The position numbers and the translations under genes are program-made. Positions 9,466 to 18,890 of a DNA stretch of 64,000 bases are shown here, one piece after another (positions within the stretch are counted from its first letter, which is position 1; each line of letters opens with the position of its first letter). The stretch spans positions 34,621 to 98,620 of the forward strand of contig DAXETY010000059.1 of NCBI GenBank assembly GCA_051155755.1, in the 5' to 3' direction. The stretch is from DAXETY01 sp051155755. GTDB lineage: Bacteria > Desulfobacterota > Desulfobacteria > Desulfobacterales > SG8-13. Under the pieces are notes generated by a model that saw only the letters and a list, made by a program, of their open reading frames with translations, was not told the DNA's origin and made no database searches.

Positions 9466-10119
9466 ATGGGGATAAACTCGTTGGCCGCAGTGTCCGATAA
9501 ACGAAGCTTGCCGTATTTTCAGGAACATTACGAAACCAAGCAGCGGTTCTGCAGTTACTGGCATCAGATCGACGAGATTCGTGGTCTTCTACCGACTTGT
9601 ACACTTGAAATCGGCGTCGGCACCGGGTTCGTGTCAGGCTATTTAAAAAAACAGGGGCTAAGCGTAACAACCCTGGATTGTCTTGAAACACTTGGGCCCG
9701 ACATCGTGGGGTCCGTGCTGAACATACCTCTGGCCACCGATTCATTTGACGTGGTCTCGTGTTGCCAAGTCCTGGAGCACCTGCCCTATGCAGACTTTCT
9801 GCCGGCGCTCAAAGAAATTGCCCGCATTTCCAAATCGTACGTGGTCTTGTCGCTCCCGGACAAAACCACTGTCTATCGGATCGACCTCGATTTACCCCGG
9901 CTCCCGTCGATCCGCAGGCTGATACACCATCCCCGACCCAGACCGGAGATCCATAAATTAGACCCTGAACACCACTGGGAGATCGGTAAGCGTGGATTTC
10001 CCTTGAAACGAATCGAACTCGATATCTTTGCCTCGGCGTTGAAGGTTGTCAAATCATACCGTGTCTTCGAAATGCCCTATCACCGATTCTTCATATTGGC
10101 AAAATCGTGCATCGAATGA
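9466..10119 (+). CDS. Class I SAM-dependent methyltransferase
   Basis: 217-residue protein with a Rossmann-type methyltransferase core. Motif I is TLEIGVGTGFVSGYL at about residues 46-60, an acidic residue follows in TTLDCLE, and motif IV is SFDVVSCCQVLEHLP near residues 88-102, as in Methyltransf_11 proteins. Its place among glycosyltransferases suggests methylation of a sugar, but the substrate cannot be read from sequence. The ATG at 9466 is 46 bases after the flippase stop. Confidence 0.8.
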   Translation: MGINSLAAVSDKRSLPYFQEHYETKQRFCSYWHQIDEIRGLLPTCTLEIGVGTGFVSGYLKKQGLSVTTLDCLETLGPDIVGSVLNIPLATDSFDVVSCCQVLEHLPYADFLPALKEIARISKSYVVLSLPDKTTVYRIDLDLPRLPSIRRLIHHPRPRPEIHKLDPEHHWEIGKRGFPLKRIELDIFASALKVVKSYRVFEMPYHRFFILAKSCIE

Positions 10120-10167
10120 TTACAGTCCGCGATTTTCATCGGATGTCATAAATTTATCTCCAGACCT

Positions 10168-11082
10168 ATGAAAGTGCCACTCGTTTCCGTTATTATACCA
10201 ACCTACAATCGCGAGTGCTTCATTATAGAGGCGATCGAAAGTGTTCTGAATCAAACATTCGATGATCTGGAAATCATCGTTATTGATGACGGCTCCACTG
10301 ATGACACTCCAAGTATCGTAAAAGAGATCCGAGATTCACGGATACGATATTTTTACCTAAAAAATAACAACGGCGTTGCGGCTGCTCTGAATTATGGGAT
10401 CAAGAAATCAAAAGGGAAGTATATTTCAAGACTGGATTCAGATGATATTTTCCTGCCGGAGAAAATCGGCTGTCAGGTCGAGGTACTGGAAAATAATCCC
10501 GATATAGGGTTGGTATATACGCGAGCTTACAATATATCCGAGCAAGGCGATATCGTTGCATTATATCCTGCGATTTCGACGCATCCGGAAAATCCGCTGA
10601 AAATGCTGCGTCATTTTTTATTTCCGCCCTCACAATCGATTGTGTTCCGCAAGCAGTGCATCGAGAGCATTGGTCTGTATGATACAACTATTCGGTTCTC
10701 CAGTGACTGGGACTTCTGCGTGCGTATGGCGGCACGATACAAGTTCTTTTATATACCAATTCCCCTGGTGAAGATTCGAAAACACAATAACATGTTGACC
10801 GGAGACAAATTGAGATCCGTACAACACACCGTTATGGTGCTGGAAAAACACAAGCAATTATTGGCTCAGGACGAAGGTTTCAAGTGGCTGTCGCCCTGGT
10901 ACTACCATGTTGGACGACAGCTATTTTACAGGTCCGATTACCTCTCTGCCCGGAACGCCTTTCGCACGGCTGTGGGGTTTCAGGCCGTCAACTTCAAGGC
11001 ACTGGTTTTTTTGGCGCTTACGATGCTGCCGGCAGAACTGCTCCAAATCATGAAGCGTTCCTATTGGAAGAAAAGCGCGTAA
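10168..11082 (+). CDS. Family 2 glycosyltransferase
   Basis: 304-residue inverting GT-A glycosyltransferase expected to work at the cytoplasmic face of the inner membrane on the growing lipid-linked EPS unit. It has the N-terminal VSVIIPTYNRECFIIEAIES segment, IDDGSTDDT at about residues 37-45 and the SRLDSDDIFLP metal-binding motif near residue 90. There is no clear membrane anchor. The gene is visibly more AT-rich than flanking blocks, as are the next few genes, which fits horizontal exchange of sugar-specific genes. Donor and acceptor are unknown. Confidence 0.87.
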   Translation: MKVPLVSVIIPTYNRECFIIEAIESVLNQTFDDLEIIVIDDGSTDDTPSIVKEIRDSRIRYFYLKNNNGVAAALNYGIKKSKGKYISRLDSDDIFLPEKIGCQVEVLENNPDIGLVYTRAYNISEQGDIVALYPAISTHPENPLKMLRHFLFPPSQSIVFRKQCIESIGLYDTTIRFSSDWDFCVRMAARYKFFYIPIPLVKIRKHNNMLTGDKLRSVQHTVMVLEKHKQLLAQDEGFKWLSPWYYHVGRQLFYRSDYLSARNAFRTAVGFQAVNFKALVFLALTMLPAELLQIMKRSYWKKSA

Positions 11083-12483
11083 ATGAAAATATTATTTGTA
11101 TCGGACGGTAAGTATCCGGAATATACAAATGGAGTCGCCATTTACCTTTATCATTTTCTCAGAGAACTGAAATCCAATTGTGTTGAGGTTTCATTGTTGC
11201 ACGTTCGAAATTCGCGCTTCAAAGGTCATCCGGTGGTACGACCATCAAAATCCGACGGGATTCGATACCTTGAGATAAAAAATTCCCCTTTATTTATGGG
11301 CGATGGACTCGAAAACCCGGTCGGCTGCCTGTTCAATCCAGAGCTGGAAAGCGTTTTTACCCACTTGCTCAGGGCCGATCTCCCGGATGTTGTTCACATT
11401 CATGAGCTACACCGGATGCCGGCTTCGATTATCCGCATCGCCAAGTCCCATAACCTGCCGGTGGTAGTGACCTTTCACGATTATTGGTTTATTTGCCCGC
11501 TTTTTCAACTGTTTACGCCTCAAGAAACCGTTTGTGAAGGACCGAATGGCGGCCGCAATTGCGTCCTCACCTGCCTCGGGGGTGACCCTGTCACCCGCCT
11601 GTACCGTCGTTATTTGCGTATTTATCAACACACCTTTTTCGGCAAAATTCTAAGAACGACTCGAAATGCTTATAAAACCATTCGAAGAGAACCGCTGTGG
11701 CAGACGACACGATTCCAAAATACCTGCCGACATCCTCAAAATTTAAAGCTGGGAAGCAGAATCAATAATCTGGCGAAACGTGAGTTCGGCCTGAAACAGG
11801 CGCTTCTACAAGCCGATGTGCTTCACGCCGTTTCGAACGCCTGCGCTCGAATCTACCGGAAACAGCTTGCCTTCGGCCGCCCTATACAAGTTTTACAGCT
11901 CGGCTTGCCGACACAAAATCACCTGACGCCAAAGGTGAAGAAATTCGACGACTTCCCTTTGAAAGTGGGATTTTTGGGTCACCTTGGCCCGAGCAAGGGC
12001 GCTCAACTGCTTTTGGAAGCGGCAGCAGGATTCAGGCCGCAGGACGTTGAATTCCACCTACACGGAAAAGCACGCGGTGAAGATGTTAATTTGCTGCGCC
12101 GGTATGCTGTTGAATTTAAAAACATTTTTTACCATGGGCCCTATCGAACGGCCGAGCTGGAACGCATTCTCGACAGCATTCACCTGCTGGTGGTACCGTC
12201 ACTCTGGGTTGAAACCCTAGCTTTGGTGGGATTGGAGGCGCAGAGTGCCGGCGTCCCGGTGATCGCTTCCAATGGCGGAGGAATGTGTGACTATGTGAAA
12301 GATGGAGAAAACGGACTTTTATTCGAACAGGGAAGTGTATCCGCACTGAGTGCTTGTCTGAGAAGTATTCTGGATTTGCCGGCTAAAATCGAACAAATGA
12401 GCCGCCGGGCAATTGAGCCGCTCGGTATGAAAGAGCACAGCGATGTCATGTTGCGGCTCTACAGGAATGTAAGTTGTCCATGA
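11083..12483 (+). CDS. Family 4 glycosyltransferase
   Basis: 466-residue GT-B retaining glycosyltransferase. The N-terminal acceptor domain begins MKILFVSDGKYPEYTNGVAI, with HIHELHRMP and VTFHDYWFICP, as in GT4 enzymes with a glycosyltransferase-4-like N-terminus. The C-terminal nucleotide-sugar domain has VGFLGHLGPSKGAQLLLEAA and the ExxxxE-type region WVETLALVGLEAQSAGVPVIAS. It starts on the base after the previous stop codon, so it is tightly coupled in the operon. The middle (about residues 160-240) is longer than usual and cysteine-bearing, with no recognised motif. Confidence 0.87.
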   Translation: MKILFVSDGKYPEYTNGVAIYLYHFLRELKSNCVEVSLLHVRNSRFKGHPVVRPSKSDGIRYLEIKNSPLFMGDGLENPVGCLFNPELESVFTHLLRADLPDVVHIHELHRMPASIIRIAKSHNLPVVVTFHDYWFICPLFQLFTPQETVCEGPNGGRNCVLTCLGGDPVTRLYRRYLRIYQHTFFGKILRTTRNAYKTIRREPLWQTTRFQNTCRHPQNLKLGSRINNLAKREFGLKQALLQADVLHAVSNACARIYRKQLAFGRPIQVLQLGLPTQNHLTPKVKKFDDFPLKVGFLGHLGPSKGAQLLLEAAAGFRPQDVEFHLHGKARGEDVNLLRRYAVEFKNIFYHGPYRTAELERILDSIHLLVVPSLWVETLALVGLEAQSAGVPVIASNGGGMCDYVKDGENGLLFEQGSVSALSACLRSILDLPAKIEQMSRRAIEPLGMKEHSDVMLRLYRNVSCP

Positions 12484-13466
12484 ATGCCCCAGCGACGGTA
12501 TTGGTCCGAAACTACAATGGAAAAGATCTGCTGAGACAGCTGTTACCGGGTGTAGTCGAAATCGTCTCAATTCGTGGGAATGTTGATGAGGTGCTGGTAG
12601 TGGACGATGGGAGCCTGGACGGCAGTGTTGAATATATTGAGACCCATTTCCCAACGGTGCGGGTGGAGAGAATTGTACCGAATAGTGGGAATAGTATTGT
12701 ACCCGTCAATGTGGGAATGAAATTAGCTCGGAATCCTATTGTGATGTGCCTGGATAACGACGTTTTGGTAAAAGACGATTTTCTTACGCCACTGGTTTAT
12801 CACTTTCAAAGAGAGGATGTGTTTGCGGTATGCCCCAAAATTCTCAATCCCCTTCACGACTTTACAGTCGAAAGCGTGAACTACCCGTTTTTTAGACGGG
12901 GCCGATTGGTTGGCATCGTACCCGGGCGACTGAAAGATACACATCTTCCGGAGGCGCCGACGTCGGTGTGGTATGCCCCCGGAAACGGAGCTGCCTATAA
13001 CAGGTCAAAGTTTATGGCGCTGGGCGGGCTGGATGACTTGTACCGGCCGATATACAACGAAGATGTGGATATCTGCCACAGGGCCTGGAAGCGCGGTTGG
13101 AAAACCATTTATGAACCGGCTGCAACAACATATCACCTCAAGCATGTAACGACGAAGAAACATTTAAGGCGGCAGGCACATTATGAGGTGTTCAGAAACA
13201 AAAACGCGATTTTGTTTACTTGGAAAAATTTACACGATCGCAGGATGCTCCAGCAGCACTTGGGATGGGTTTTCCTTCATCTGTTGAAATCGCTTGCAAC
13301 CGGTGAAAGATCGTATCCCCTCGGGGTATGGTCGGCGTTAAAACAAGCGGGAGAAGTGCTCAGAAAACGTGAGAAAGAAATAACAGAGGCGCGAGTGCCG
13401 GATAAAAAAATTTTTGATCTGCTTTACGGTTTGCACCACAATCCCCGTTGTGAAGCTGCTCTCTGA
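12480..13466 (+). CDS. Family 2 glycosyltransferase (rhamnosyltransferase-like)
   Basis: Predicted GT-A glycosyltransferase of about 328 residues. ATG at 12480 overlaps the previous stop (ATGA) and is preferred over TTG at 12474. Motifs include VVDDGSLDGSVEYI, CLDNDVLVKDDFL (metal-binding DND) and YNEDVDICHRAWKRGWK, the last matching the EDxDLxxR pattern of GT2 enzymes that resemble rhamnosyltransferases. No membrane helix is obvious. The sugar cannot be assigned. Confidence 0.85.
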   Translation: MNAPATVLVRNYNGKDLLRQLLPGVVEIVSIRGNVDEVLVVDDGSLDGSVEYIETHFPTVRVERIVPNSGNSIVPVNVGMKLARNPIVMCLDNDVLVKDDFLTPLVYHFQREDVFAVCPKILNPLHDFTVESVNYPFFRRGRLVGIVPGRLKDTHLPEAPTSVWYAPGNGAAYNRSKFMALGGLDDLYRPIYNEDVDICHRAWKRGWKTIYEPAATTYHLKHVTTKKHLRRQAHYEVFRNKNAILFTWKNLHDRRMLQQHLGWVFLHLLKSLATGERSYPLGVWSALKQAGEVLRKREKEITEARVPDKKIFDLLYGLHHNPRCEAAL

Positions 13467-13616
13467 TAGGCTGCCATTAAACAATCCCAATGCCGCAAAT
13501 CCGGAGGAGTGTAAATGAAGCTGATGTCAGCGGAGAGCTACCCGATAAACTTTCAGCTTGGGATGCGAACCCAATTTCTTTGCATGGCGATAAATCTCGG
13601 TTCTTCTTGCTGAAGG

Positions 13617-14564
13617 ATGACAACAGCTCTCTTAATTAAATCATTTCGAAAGCATTTCGCCTCAGTCCGGTTGCTGCTGGAGAGCATTGACCAATTCAAT
13701 TCGGACGGCCTTCCAGTATATCTCATTGTTCCTGAAAGGGAGCGGAAAAGCCTGCGTCGACCGATGGTGGACAACTTGGAAATCGTTGTCGAAGAGGATC
13801 TGGTCTTAAATAAATATTCCGATCGAGAAACCTATAAAGATAATTTTTTGTTTCATCAAATTCGAAAGTGGCGCGGGGTTGACAGCATCGGTGGGCGAAG
13901 CTGTTATCGTGGAGCTCTTGTGCAGCAACTCTGCAAATTCGCACTACCGTTGTATTTGAGAGGTAAAATTGATAATTTTATCATATTGGACAGCGATGTG
14001 GCTTTTGTCCGGTCCTTTCGAGAATCCGACTTCGTGAAGGATCATGTTCCCGAATTGATTGCCATACCGACGCAATGGAAATCAGAAGACACCCTTGGTC
14101 AATGGATTGTCGATGCCAAGGATTTTTTGGACCTTAATCCGTTTCCAGAACCCTACAACTGGATTGCTTTAGGAACTTGTTGGCGCTACGATGTGATACT
14201 GTCATTCGTCGAATATGTCGAAAATAAACATCAACGCCAATGGCAGGAGGCGTTGATGGAATATTCCTTTGTCTCTAAGTTTCAAGATCACGTTTTTTTT
14301 TCCGAAATGCAGCTATACGGCATTTTCCACAAATACCTTTCCCCATTCAAACAACCAGAGACAAACCGACCGAAGGTGTTTAACCTCTGGACAAAATATG
14401 ATTTCTATGAATTTGTTCGGAAAACCGATGAGGCGTTGAGACATCAACTGGCACCCTTCGTCTTGTTCGGATTGCAGAAAGAATTCGCCACCCCGAAAAT
14501 CCGCAGGCTGACTGTAGAAAAAATTCAGAAAATACTGGGCTCGTGCCCATCCACGAAGAAGTGA
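13617..14564 (+). CDS. DUF6492-like putative glycosyltransferase
   Basis: 315-residue protein resembling the DUF6492 family, found in polysaccharide loci and presumed to have a GT-A fold. The motif NFIILDSDVAFVRSF near residues 121-135 looks like a metal-binding DxD site, preceded by GALVQQLCKFALP. No catalytic function has been shown that I know of. The 150 bases before it are untranslated and only a short GAAGG precedes the ATG, so the start is moderately certain. The gene is AT-rich like its upstream neighbours. Confidence 0.7.
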   Translation: MTTALLIKSFRKHFASVRLLLESIDQFNSDGLPVYLIVPERERKSLRRPMVDNLEIVVEEDLVLNKYSDRETYKDNFLFHQIRKWRGVDSIGGRSCYRGALVQQLCKFALPLYLRGKIDNFIILDSDVAFVRSFRESDFVKDHVPELIAIPTQWKSEDTLGQWIVDAKDFLDLNPFPEPYNWIALGTCWRYDVILSFVEYVENKHQRQWQEALMEYSFVSKFQDHVFFSEMQLYGIFHKYLSPFKQPETNRPKVFNLWTKYDFYEFVRKTDEALRHQLAPFVLFGLQKEFATPKIRRLTVEKIQKILGSCPSTKK

Positions 14565-14606
14565 AGGACACGGAGTTCAACGCATAGTAGACGACTTTAA
14601 AAGCCG

Positions 14607-15791
14607 ATGAAATTAGTCGTAATATCGCCATTTCTGCCCTACCCTCCGGACAGTGGCGGGGCCATAAGAATATTTAACCTTATAAAGCAGCTTTCCGTAC
14701 ATAACGATGTGACGCTACTTTGCTATTTTAATGAAAGCCAGCGGCCCCTGTTCCAAGACCTGGGTTCCTACTGTCGGCTGATTTTAGTTCCGGAGAAAAG
14801 ATATCGTAGACACTGGATTTACCATTTGTGGTATTTGATGTCTCCGTTGCCGTATTCTCTCGTCATGATCGACAAAGACTTCAGATACCGAATCCAAGAG
14901 GTCATAGCCAATGGGGCGGATATCGTTCAATTCGAATTTCTCTCCTTGGCGCACTATCACAGCTGTCTACCTTCAACCGTCCGAAAAGTTGCCGCCGTCC
15001 ACTACCTCGCCACCGAATCCCGGAGACGTCTGATGCAGTTCTGGCCGGCGGGCATTCGTAAATTCTACTATCGGATGGAGATTCGGAAAATACATCAGTA
15101 CGAACGGGATGTGCTGGGTCATTTTGACCTTTGCCTTGTCACCAGCGAATCACATCGGTATCTCTTGAGACAATGGGAGGTTTCCACTCCGATCCAGGTG
15201 ACGCCCAACGGTGTTGACACGGATTATTTCCGTTCGGAACCGATTCGAAACATCCAAGGCGGCAGGCTTGCATATATGGGCGCATTTCATCTCGAGCCAG
15301 CAAATATTGACGGTTTTCAATATCTGGTTGACGAGATTTTTCCATACATTCGTATGCGGGCTCCCGGTGTTCAACTCGATGTTATTGGAAATGGTTTGCC
15401 AGAGCAATACCTTCAAAAACACCGAAACGACTCGGTGCACATTTTCGGATATGTCGACGATGTTCGCCCGATTCTGTCATCTTGTGATGTATTTGTTCTT
15501 CCTTTGCGGGGAGGTTCCGGGACCAAGATACGAATCTTGACAGCCATGGCTATGGCAATCCCGGTAGTGGCGACTTCTGTCGGCGCCGAAGGATTGGAAG
15601 TGACGCCCGGAGAGAACATTTTCATAGCCGACGATATGCAGCAATTCGCCGAAAAGGTTCTTGCACTACTGGAAAATGGGGATTTGCGCAACCGCATGGG
15701 AAATGCCGGACGCCGACTGGTAGAAAGGCGTTACGGTTGGCAGCGTATCGCGGCTGATTTGAATGAAACTTATCAAGGCTTGCTTTTATGA
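14607..15791 (+). CDS. Family 4 glycosyltransferase
   Basis: 394-residue GT-B glycosyltransferase that begins MKLVVISPFLPYPPDSGGAIR, typical of the sugar transferases found in exosortase-associated EPS loci. The C-terminal half carries GRLAYMGAFHLEPANIDGFQ, FGYVDDVRPILSSCDVFVLP and GGSGTKIRILTAMAMAIPVV, the usual donor-binding region. The stop overlaps the start of the asparagine-synthase-like gene by four bases. The position-based idea that it extends the same oligosaccharide as its neighbours is inference. Confidence 0.86.
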   Translation: MKLVVISPFLPYPPDSGGAIRIFNLIKQLSVHNDVTLLCYFNESQRPLFQDLGSYCRLILVPEKRYRRHWIYHLWYLMSPLPYSLVMIDKDFRYRIQEVIANGADIVQFEFLSLAHYHSCLPSTVRKVAAVHYLATESRRRLMQFWPAGIRKFYYRMEIRKIHQYERDVLGHFDLCLVTSESHRYLLRQWEVSTPIQVTPNGVDTDYFRSEPIRNIQGGRLAYMGAFHLEPANIDGFQYLVDEIFPYIRMRAPGVQLDVIGNGLPEQYLQKHRNDSVHIFGYVDDVRPILSSCDVFVLPLRGGSGTKIRILTAMAMAIPVVATSVGAEGLEVTPGENIFIADDMQQFAEKVLALLENGDLRNRMGNAGRRLVERRYGWQRIAADLNETYQGLLL

Positions 15792-17647
15792 AAAGGGCGG
15801 CAACCCACCGAGATATGCTTTGCCACATCGATCCGGAGACAACGGGCGGTATGCTTTGGTTCTGCGATTTGGAGCAAACCCGGGGCAAATCACTTAAGGA
15901 AAAGTTGCCGGCGTGGATTGAAAAATGGGTCTGGCTCGACGAGGCGACTTGGGAGGCTTCTTCTTCCGGGGACGGTGGCAAGAGCGGAAATTGGTTTCAA
16001 TTAGACCCAAGAGGAGATTTTGGCCGGCAGTGGATCGATCGGATCAACACCGACGCAAGTACACCGGCCAGGGCGATCTCTTCGGGTAGTGTTCGAAAAT
16101 TGTCTTCTGAGGACCGCGGCTTATATGTTTCCACACTTTCCGGTATTACCGCACAGGGATTTGCAGTGATTGCAGGTAAGTCCACCGGGGGGCTTTTGCC
16201 ACTACGGACGATATTGGCAGTTGACCGTCTGGGTAGTCGCCGGCTCTTTTATCGCTGCACCGATAGTTGGATCGCCTGGTCTACCGATTTAATGCAGCTG
16301 GTGGATTTGAGGCGCAGTTTAGGGGAAGATCGGATTGTACCGGATTTTTCGCATATCGCCTACTATCTGAAATATCTTCACTTTCCCGCCTGGAACGCGC
16401 TTCCGATGGCCGGAGTCGAATGCCTCCCGCCCGCCAGCTTTCTGTGTAATGAGGGAAATCAGCTTCAGATTCGATCTTACTGGAAGCCGCGTTTCGAACC
16501 GGTGCTTACAGAGTTCAACGATGCCCGAGACCTGGTGAAAAAGAAGCTTGGGGCAGCCGTGAAACAGGATGCCGGCGATGGGTCTCAACCGATCGGTTTA
16601 CTTCTCAGCGGGGGGCTCGATTCCACCCTGATCCTGGCGCTTCTGCGAGCCGGCGGCCGCTCCGTGTGGACCTATGCGGTTGGTTTCGAAGGTGAAGCGG
16701 ACGAATGCAGCGATGCTGAGTTTGCGGCCGGGCATTTTCAAAGTCCTCATCAAACCTTGACCCTGCGGCCGCAAGATGTGGAAGCCCTGCTCTGGAAAGT
16801 GACAAGGGCTACCGGCTGTCCCAGTGGCAACCCTTCGACTATGGCGTTGAATCTGGCTGCGGAGACGGCGAAAAACGATGTCGAACGGCTGTTCAGCGGA
16901 ATCGGCAGCGACGAAATATTCTGTGGCCATCGCAAGCATGTGTTGGCTCGCTACTGGCCTGCAGCTCGGCCGTTGCTCAATTTGATGCGTTACGGTTTCC
17001 GACTGCGGTCTGAATATCGTCGGTTCGGGGCGAGTCCTGTCAAGGACTACGAGGACTTGTATGCATTCTTTGCCGAAGATCAGATACAGAATCTCCTTCA
17101 GGGACGCCAACCGGCACCGGATTCGCACCATTTTCAGGGGAGCGTAAATGGCAGTCGTGAACAGACAGTTTTTCTGACGGACCTCTTTTTGTGGCTGGCC
17201 GGTGGCGTGCTGCCGCATTCGACGGCCGTGGCGGCGGCTTGCGGGATTTCTTTGAAAACGCCGTTTTGCAGTGCCGCCATGGTCGATTTGGCCGCGCGCA
17301 TTCCGCTGCATCTGAAAGTTCGTGGAAATACCGGCAAATGGATTTTGCGGCAGGCATTTTCAGAGGTGCTGCCGGCCCGGGTGCTGAAAAAACGACGTCG
17401 CGGTTTCACTCTGCCGCTTGGGAAATGGCTGCGCGGCCCCCTGGCGCCGCTGCTGGAGCGTTACTTGAATCCGGATGTGTTGTCTTCGCGGGCGCTGCTC
17501 GAGCCGCAGTCGGTTTTTCGGTTGATCCAAATCCACCGCAGTGGCCGGCTGGATCTTTCTCTGCCGCTTTGGGCTTTGATCTCACTGGAAGTCTGGCAGC
17601 GGATATTTATCGACGGGCAAACCGATCCCTTTGAATCTGAGCGATAA
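15788..17647 (+). CDS. Asparagine-synthase-like ATP-dependent amide-forming enzyme without glutaminase cysteine
   Basis: 619-residue protein. The C-terminal synthetase domain is intact: the ATP-pyrophosphatase loop SGGLDST is at about residues 274-280 and SGIGSDEIFCGH at about 370-381, so it should adenylate a carboxylate. The N-terminal region is shaped like a class II glutaminase (LAVDRLGSRRLFY, about residues 143-155), but the protein begins MKRAATHRDM and lacks the catalytic Cys2. It therefore cannot free ammonia from glutamine as AsnB does. Similar proteins decorate EPS sugars or, in lasso peptide clusters, act as macrolactam synthetases. The setting among glycosyltransferases favours sugar or amino-acid modification; substrate unknown. 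Confidence 0.75.
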   Translation: MKRAATHRDMLCHIDPETTGGMLWFCDLEQTRGKSLKEKLPAWIEKWVWLDEATWEASSSGDGGKSGNWFQLDPRGDFGRQWIDRINTDASTPARAISSGSVRKLSSEDRGLYVSTLSGITAQGFAVIAGKSTGGLLPLRTILAVDRLGSRRLFYRCTDSWIAWSTDLMQLVDLRRSLGEDRIVPDFSHIAYYLKYLHFPAWNALPMAGVECLPPASFLCNEGNQLQIRSYWKPRFEPVLTEFNDARDLVKKKLGAAVKQDAGDGSQPIGLLLSGGLDSTLILALLRAGGRSVWTYAVGFEGEADECSDAEFAAGHFQSPHQTLTLRPQDVEALLWKVTRATGCPSGNPSTMALNLAAETAKNDVERLFSGIGSDEIFCGHRKHVLARYWPAARPLLNLMRYGFRLRSEYRRFGASPVKDYEDLYAFFAEDQIQNLLQGRQPAPDSHHFQGSVNGSREQTVFLTDLFLWLAGGVLPHSTAVAAACGISLKTPFCSAAMVDLAARIPLHLKVRGNTGKWILRQAFSEVLPARVLKKRRRGFTLPLGKWLRGPLAPLLERYLNPDVLSSRALLEPQSVFRLIQIHRSGRLDLSLPLWALISLEVWQRIFIDGQTDPFESER

Positions 17648-18890
17648 GAAAATTCTGATCGTTTCCGATTTTTTATTTCCGGACGGGTTCGGAGGGGCCA
17701 ACAAGGTTGCCTACTATACCGCCTGCGGCCTCCGGGCTGCCGGTGCCGACGTTCGGCTCCTGGTCCGTTCTGCAACACCCGACCTGCCCGAATGGGGTGA
17801 TGTCGAAGGGATACCGACGTTTCGCTGCCCGGTGCAGCGCAAAACGGCTCTGCATTACCTGCTGTCGGTCCGCGGTAAAATTCGTCAGGGTTTGCAGCGG
17901 TTGGCCCGAAATCCGGACGGTCCTTTCGATGGTGTGCTCGCCCACCAGCCCCTGACGGCCGGCGCCATCCTCGGCCATCCGATGGTTCGAAACGCGACCT
18001 GGATTTACAACTTTCATTCGCCCTGGGACGAGGAATATCGGCTCAAGGCCGGATACAACGGAGCGGGCAACCGCAAACTCCTGCAAATAAACGCGGCAGT
18101 TCGCCGCCTCGCCGAGGCCAGGGTAATCAAGCGCTGTCGGAAAATTGTCGTGCTGAGCCGATTTATGCAGGCGCGACTCGAGGCGATCCACGGGTTGGGC
18201 GCATGCGCCCGGATCATTCCCGGTGGCGTGGACACCCGTGTTTTTCGTCCGGCTTCCGATCGAGCTGCGGCGCGCAAAAGGCTGGGCTGGAGCCGGGATC
18301 GTCTGGTTCTACTTACGGTCCGCAATCTTCGGCCCCGGACGGGAGTGGAGAATCTGATTCGGGCCGCCGAGTATCTGCGGTTTTTGTACGGCCGATTTGA
18401 AATCGTGATCGTGGGCAGTGGATCGATGGAATGTGAGTTGAAACAGATGGTTGTCGACAGGTCCCTGGAGCCGATCGTGTCGTTTGCCGGTCGTTTGCCG
18501 GAGGAAAAACTGGCCGAGTATTATCGGGCTGCCGATATTTTCGTGCTGCCCACCGAAGCGCTGGAGGGCTTCGGTATGGCAACCGTAGAGGCGCTGGCCT
18601 GCGGTCTGCCGGTAATCGGAACTCCGGTGGGAGCTACGCCCGAGATTTTGTCGCTTGTGGGGGGCGAGTGGTTGACCCGCGACAGTTCCCCGGCGGCACT
18701 GGCCGAGAAAATCGATGAGCGCATACACTGGATTTCCGAAAATACGGGAGCATATGAATCCCTGCGTCGGCATTGTCGCGAACTGGCCGAGGCGCATTTC
18801 AGCTGGGAGAAGATTTTGCCGCGTTGGCGGGCCTGCTGCACTGCAGCGCTTTCCGAAGGCCGCCCGGCCCCGTCGAAGTGCCATGCGTGA
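17631..18890 (+). CDS. Family 4 glycosyltransferase
   Basis: 419-residue GT-B enzyme starting from TTG at 17631, overlapping the preceding gene by 17 bases. It reads KKILIVSDFLFPDGFGGANK at the start, IPGGVDTRVFRP at the domain junction, LLTVRNLRPRTGVENLIRAA in the donor domain and EALEGFGMATVEALACGLPVIG, which is the conserved ExxxxxxxE donor-site region. From this gene onward the base composition returns to the GC-rich level of the flanks. Acceptor and sugar unknown. Confidence 0.86.
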   Translation: MNLSDKKILIVSDFLFPDGFGGANKVAYYTACGLRAAGADVRLLVRSATPDLPEWGDVEGIPTFRCPVQRKTALHYLLSVRGKIRQGLQRLARNPDGPFDGVLAHQPLTAGAILGHPMVRNATWIYNFHSPWDEEYRLKAGYNGAGNRKLLQINAAVRRLAEARVIKRCRKIVVLSRFMQARLEAIHGLGACARIIPGGVDTRVFRPASDRAAARKRLGWSRDRLVLLTVRNLRPRTGVENLIRAAEYLRFLYGRFEIVIVGSGSMECELKQMVVDRSLEPIVSFAGRLPEEKLAEYYRAADIFVLPTEALEGFGMATVEALACGLPVIGTPVGATPEILSLVGGEWLTRDSSPAALAEKIDERIHWISENTGAYESLRRHCRELAEAHFSWEKILPRWRACCTAALSEGRPAPSKCHA

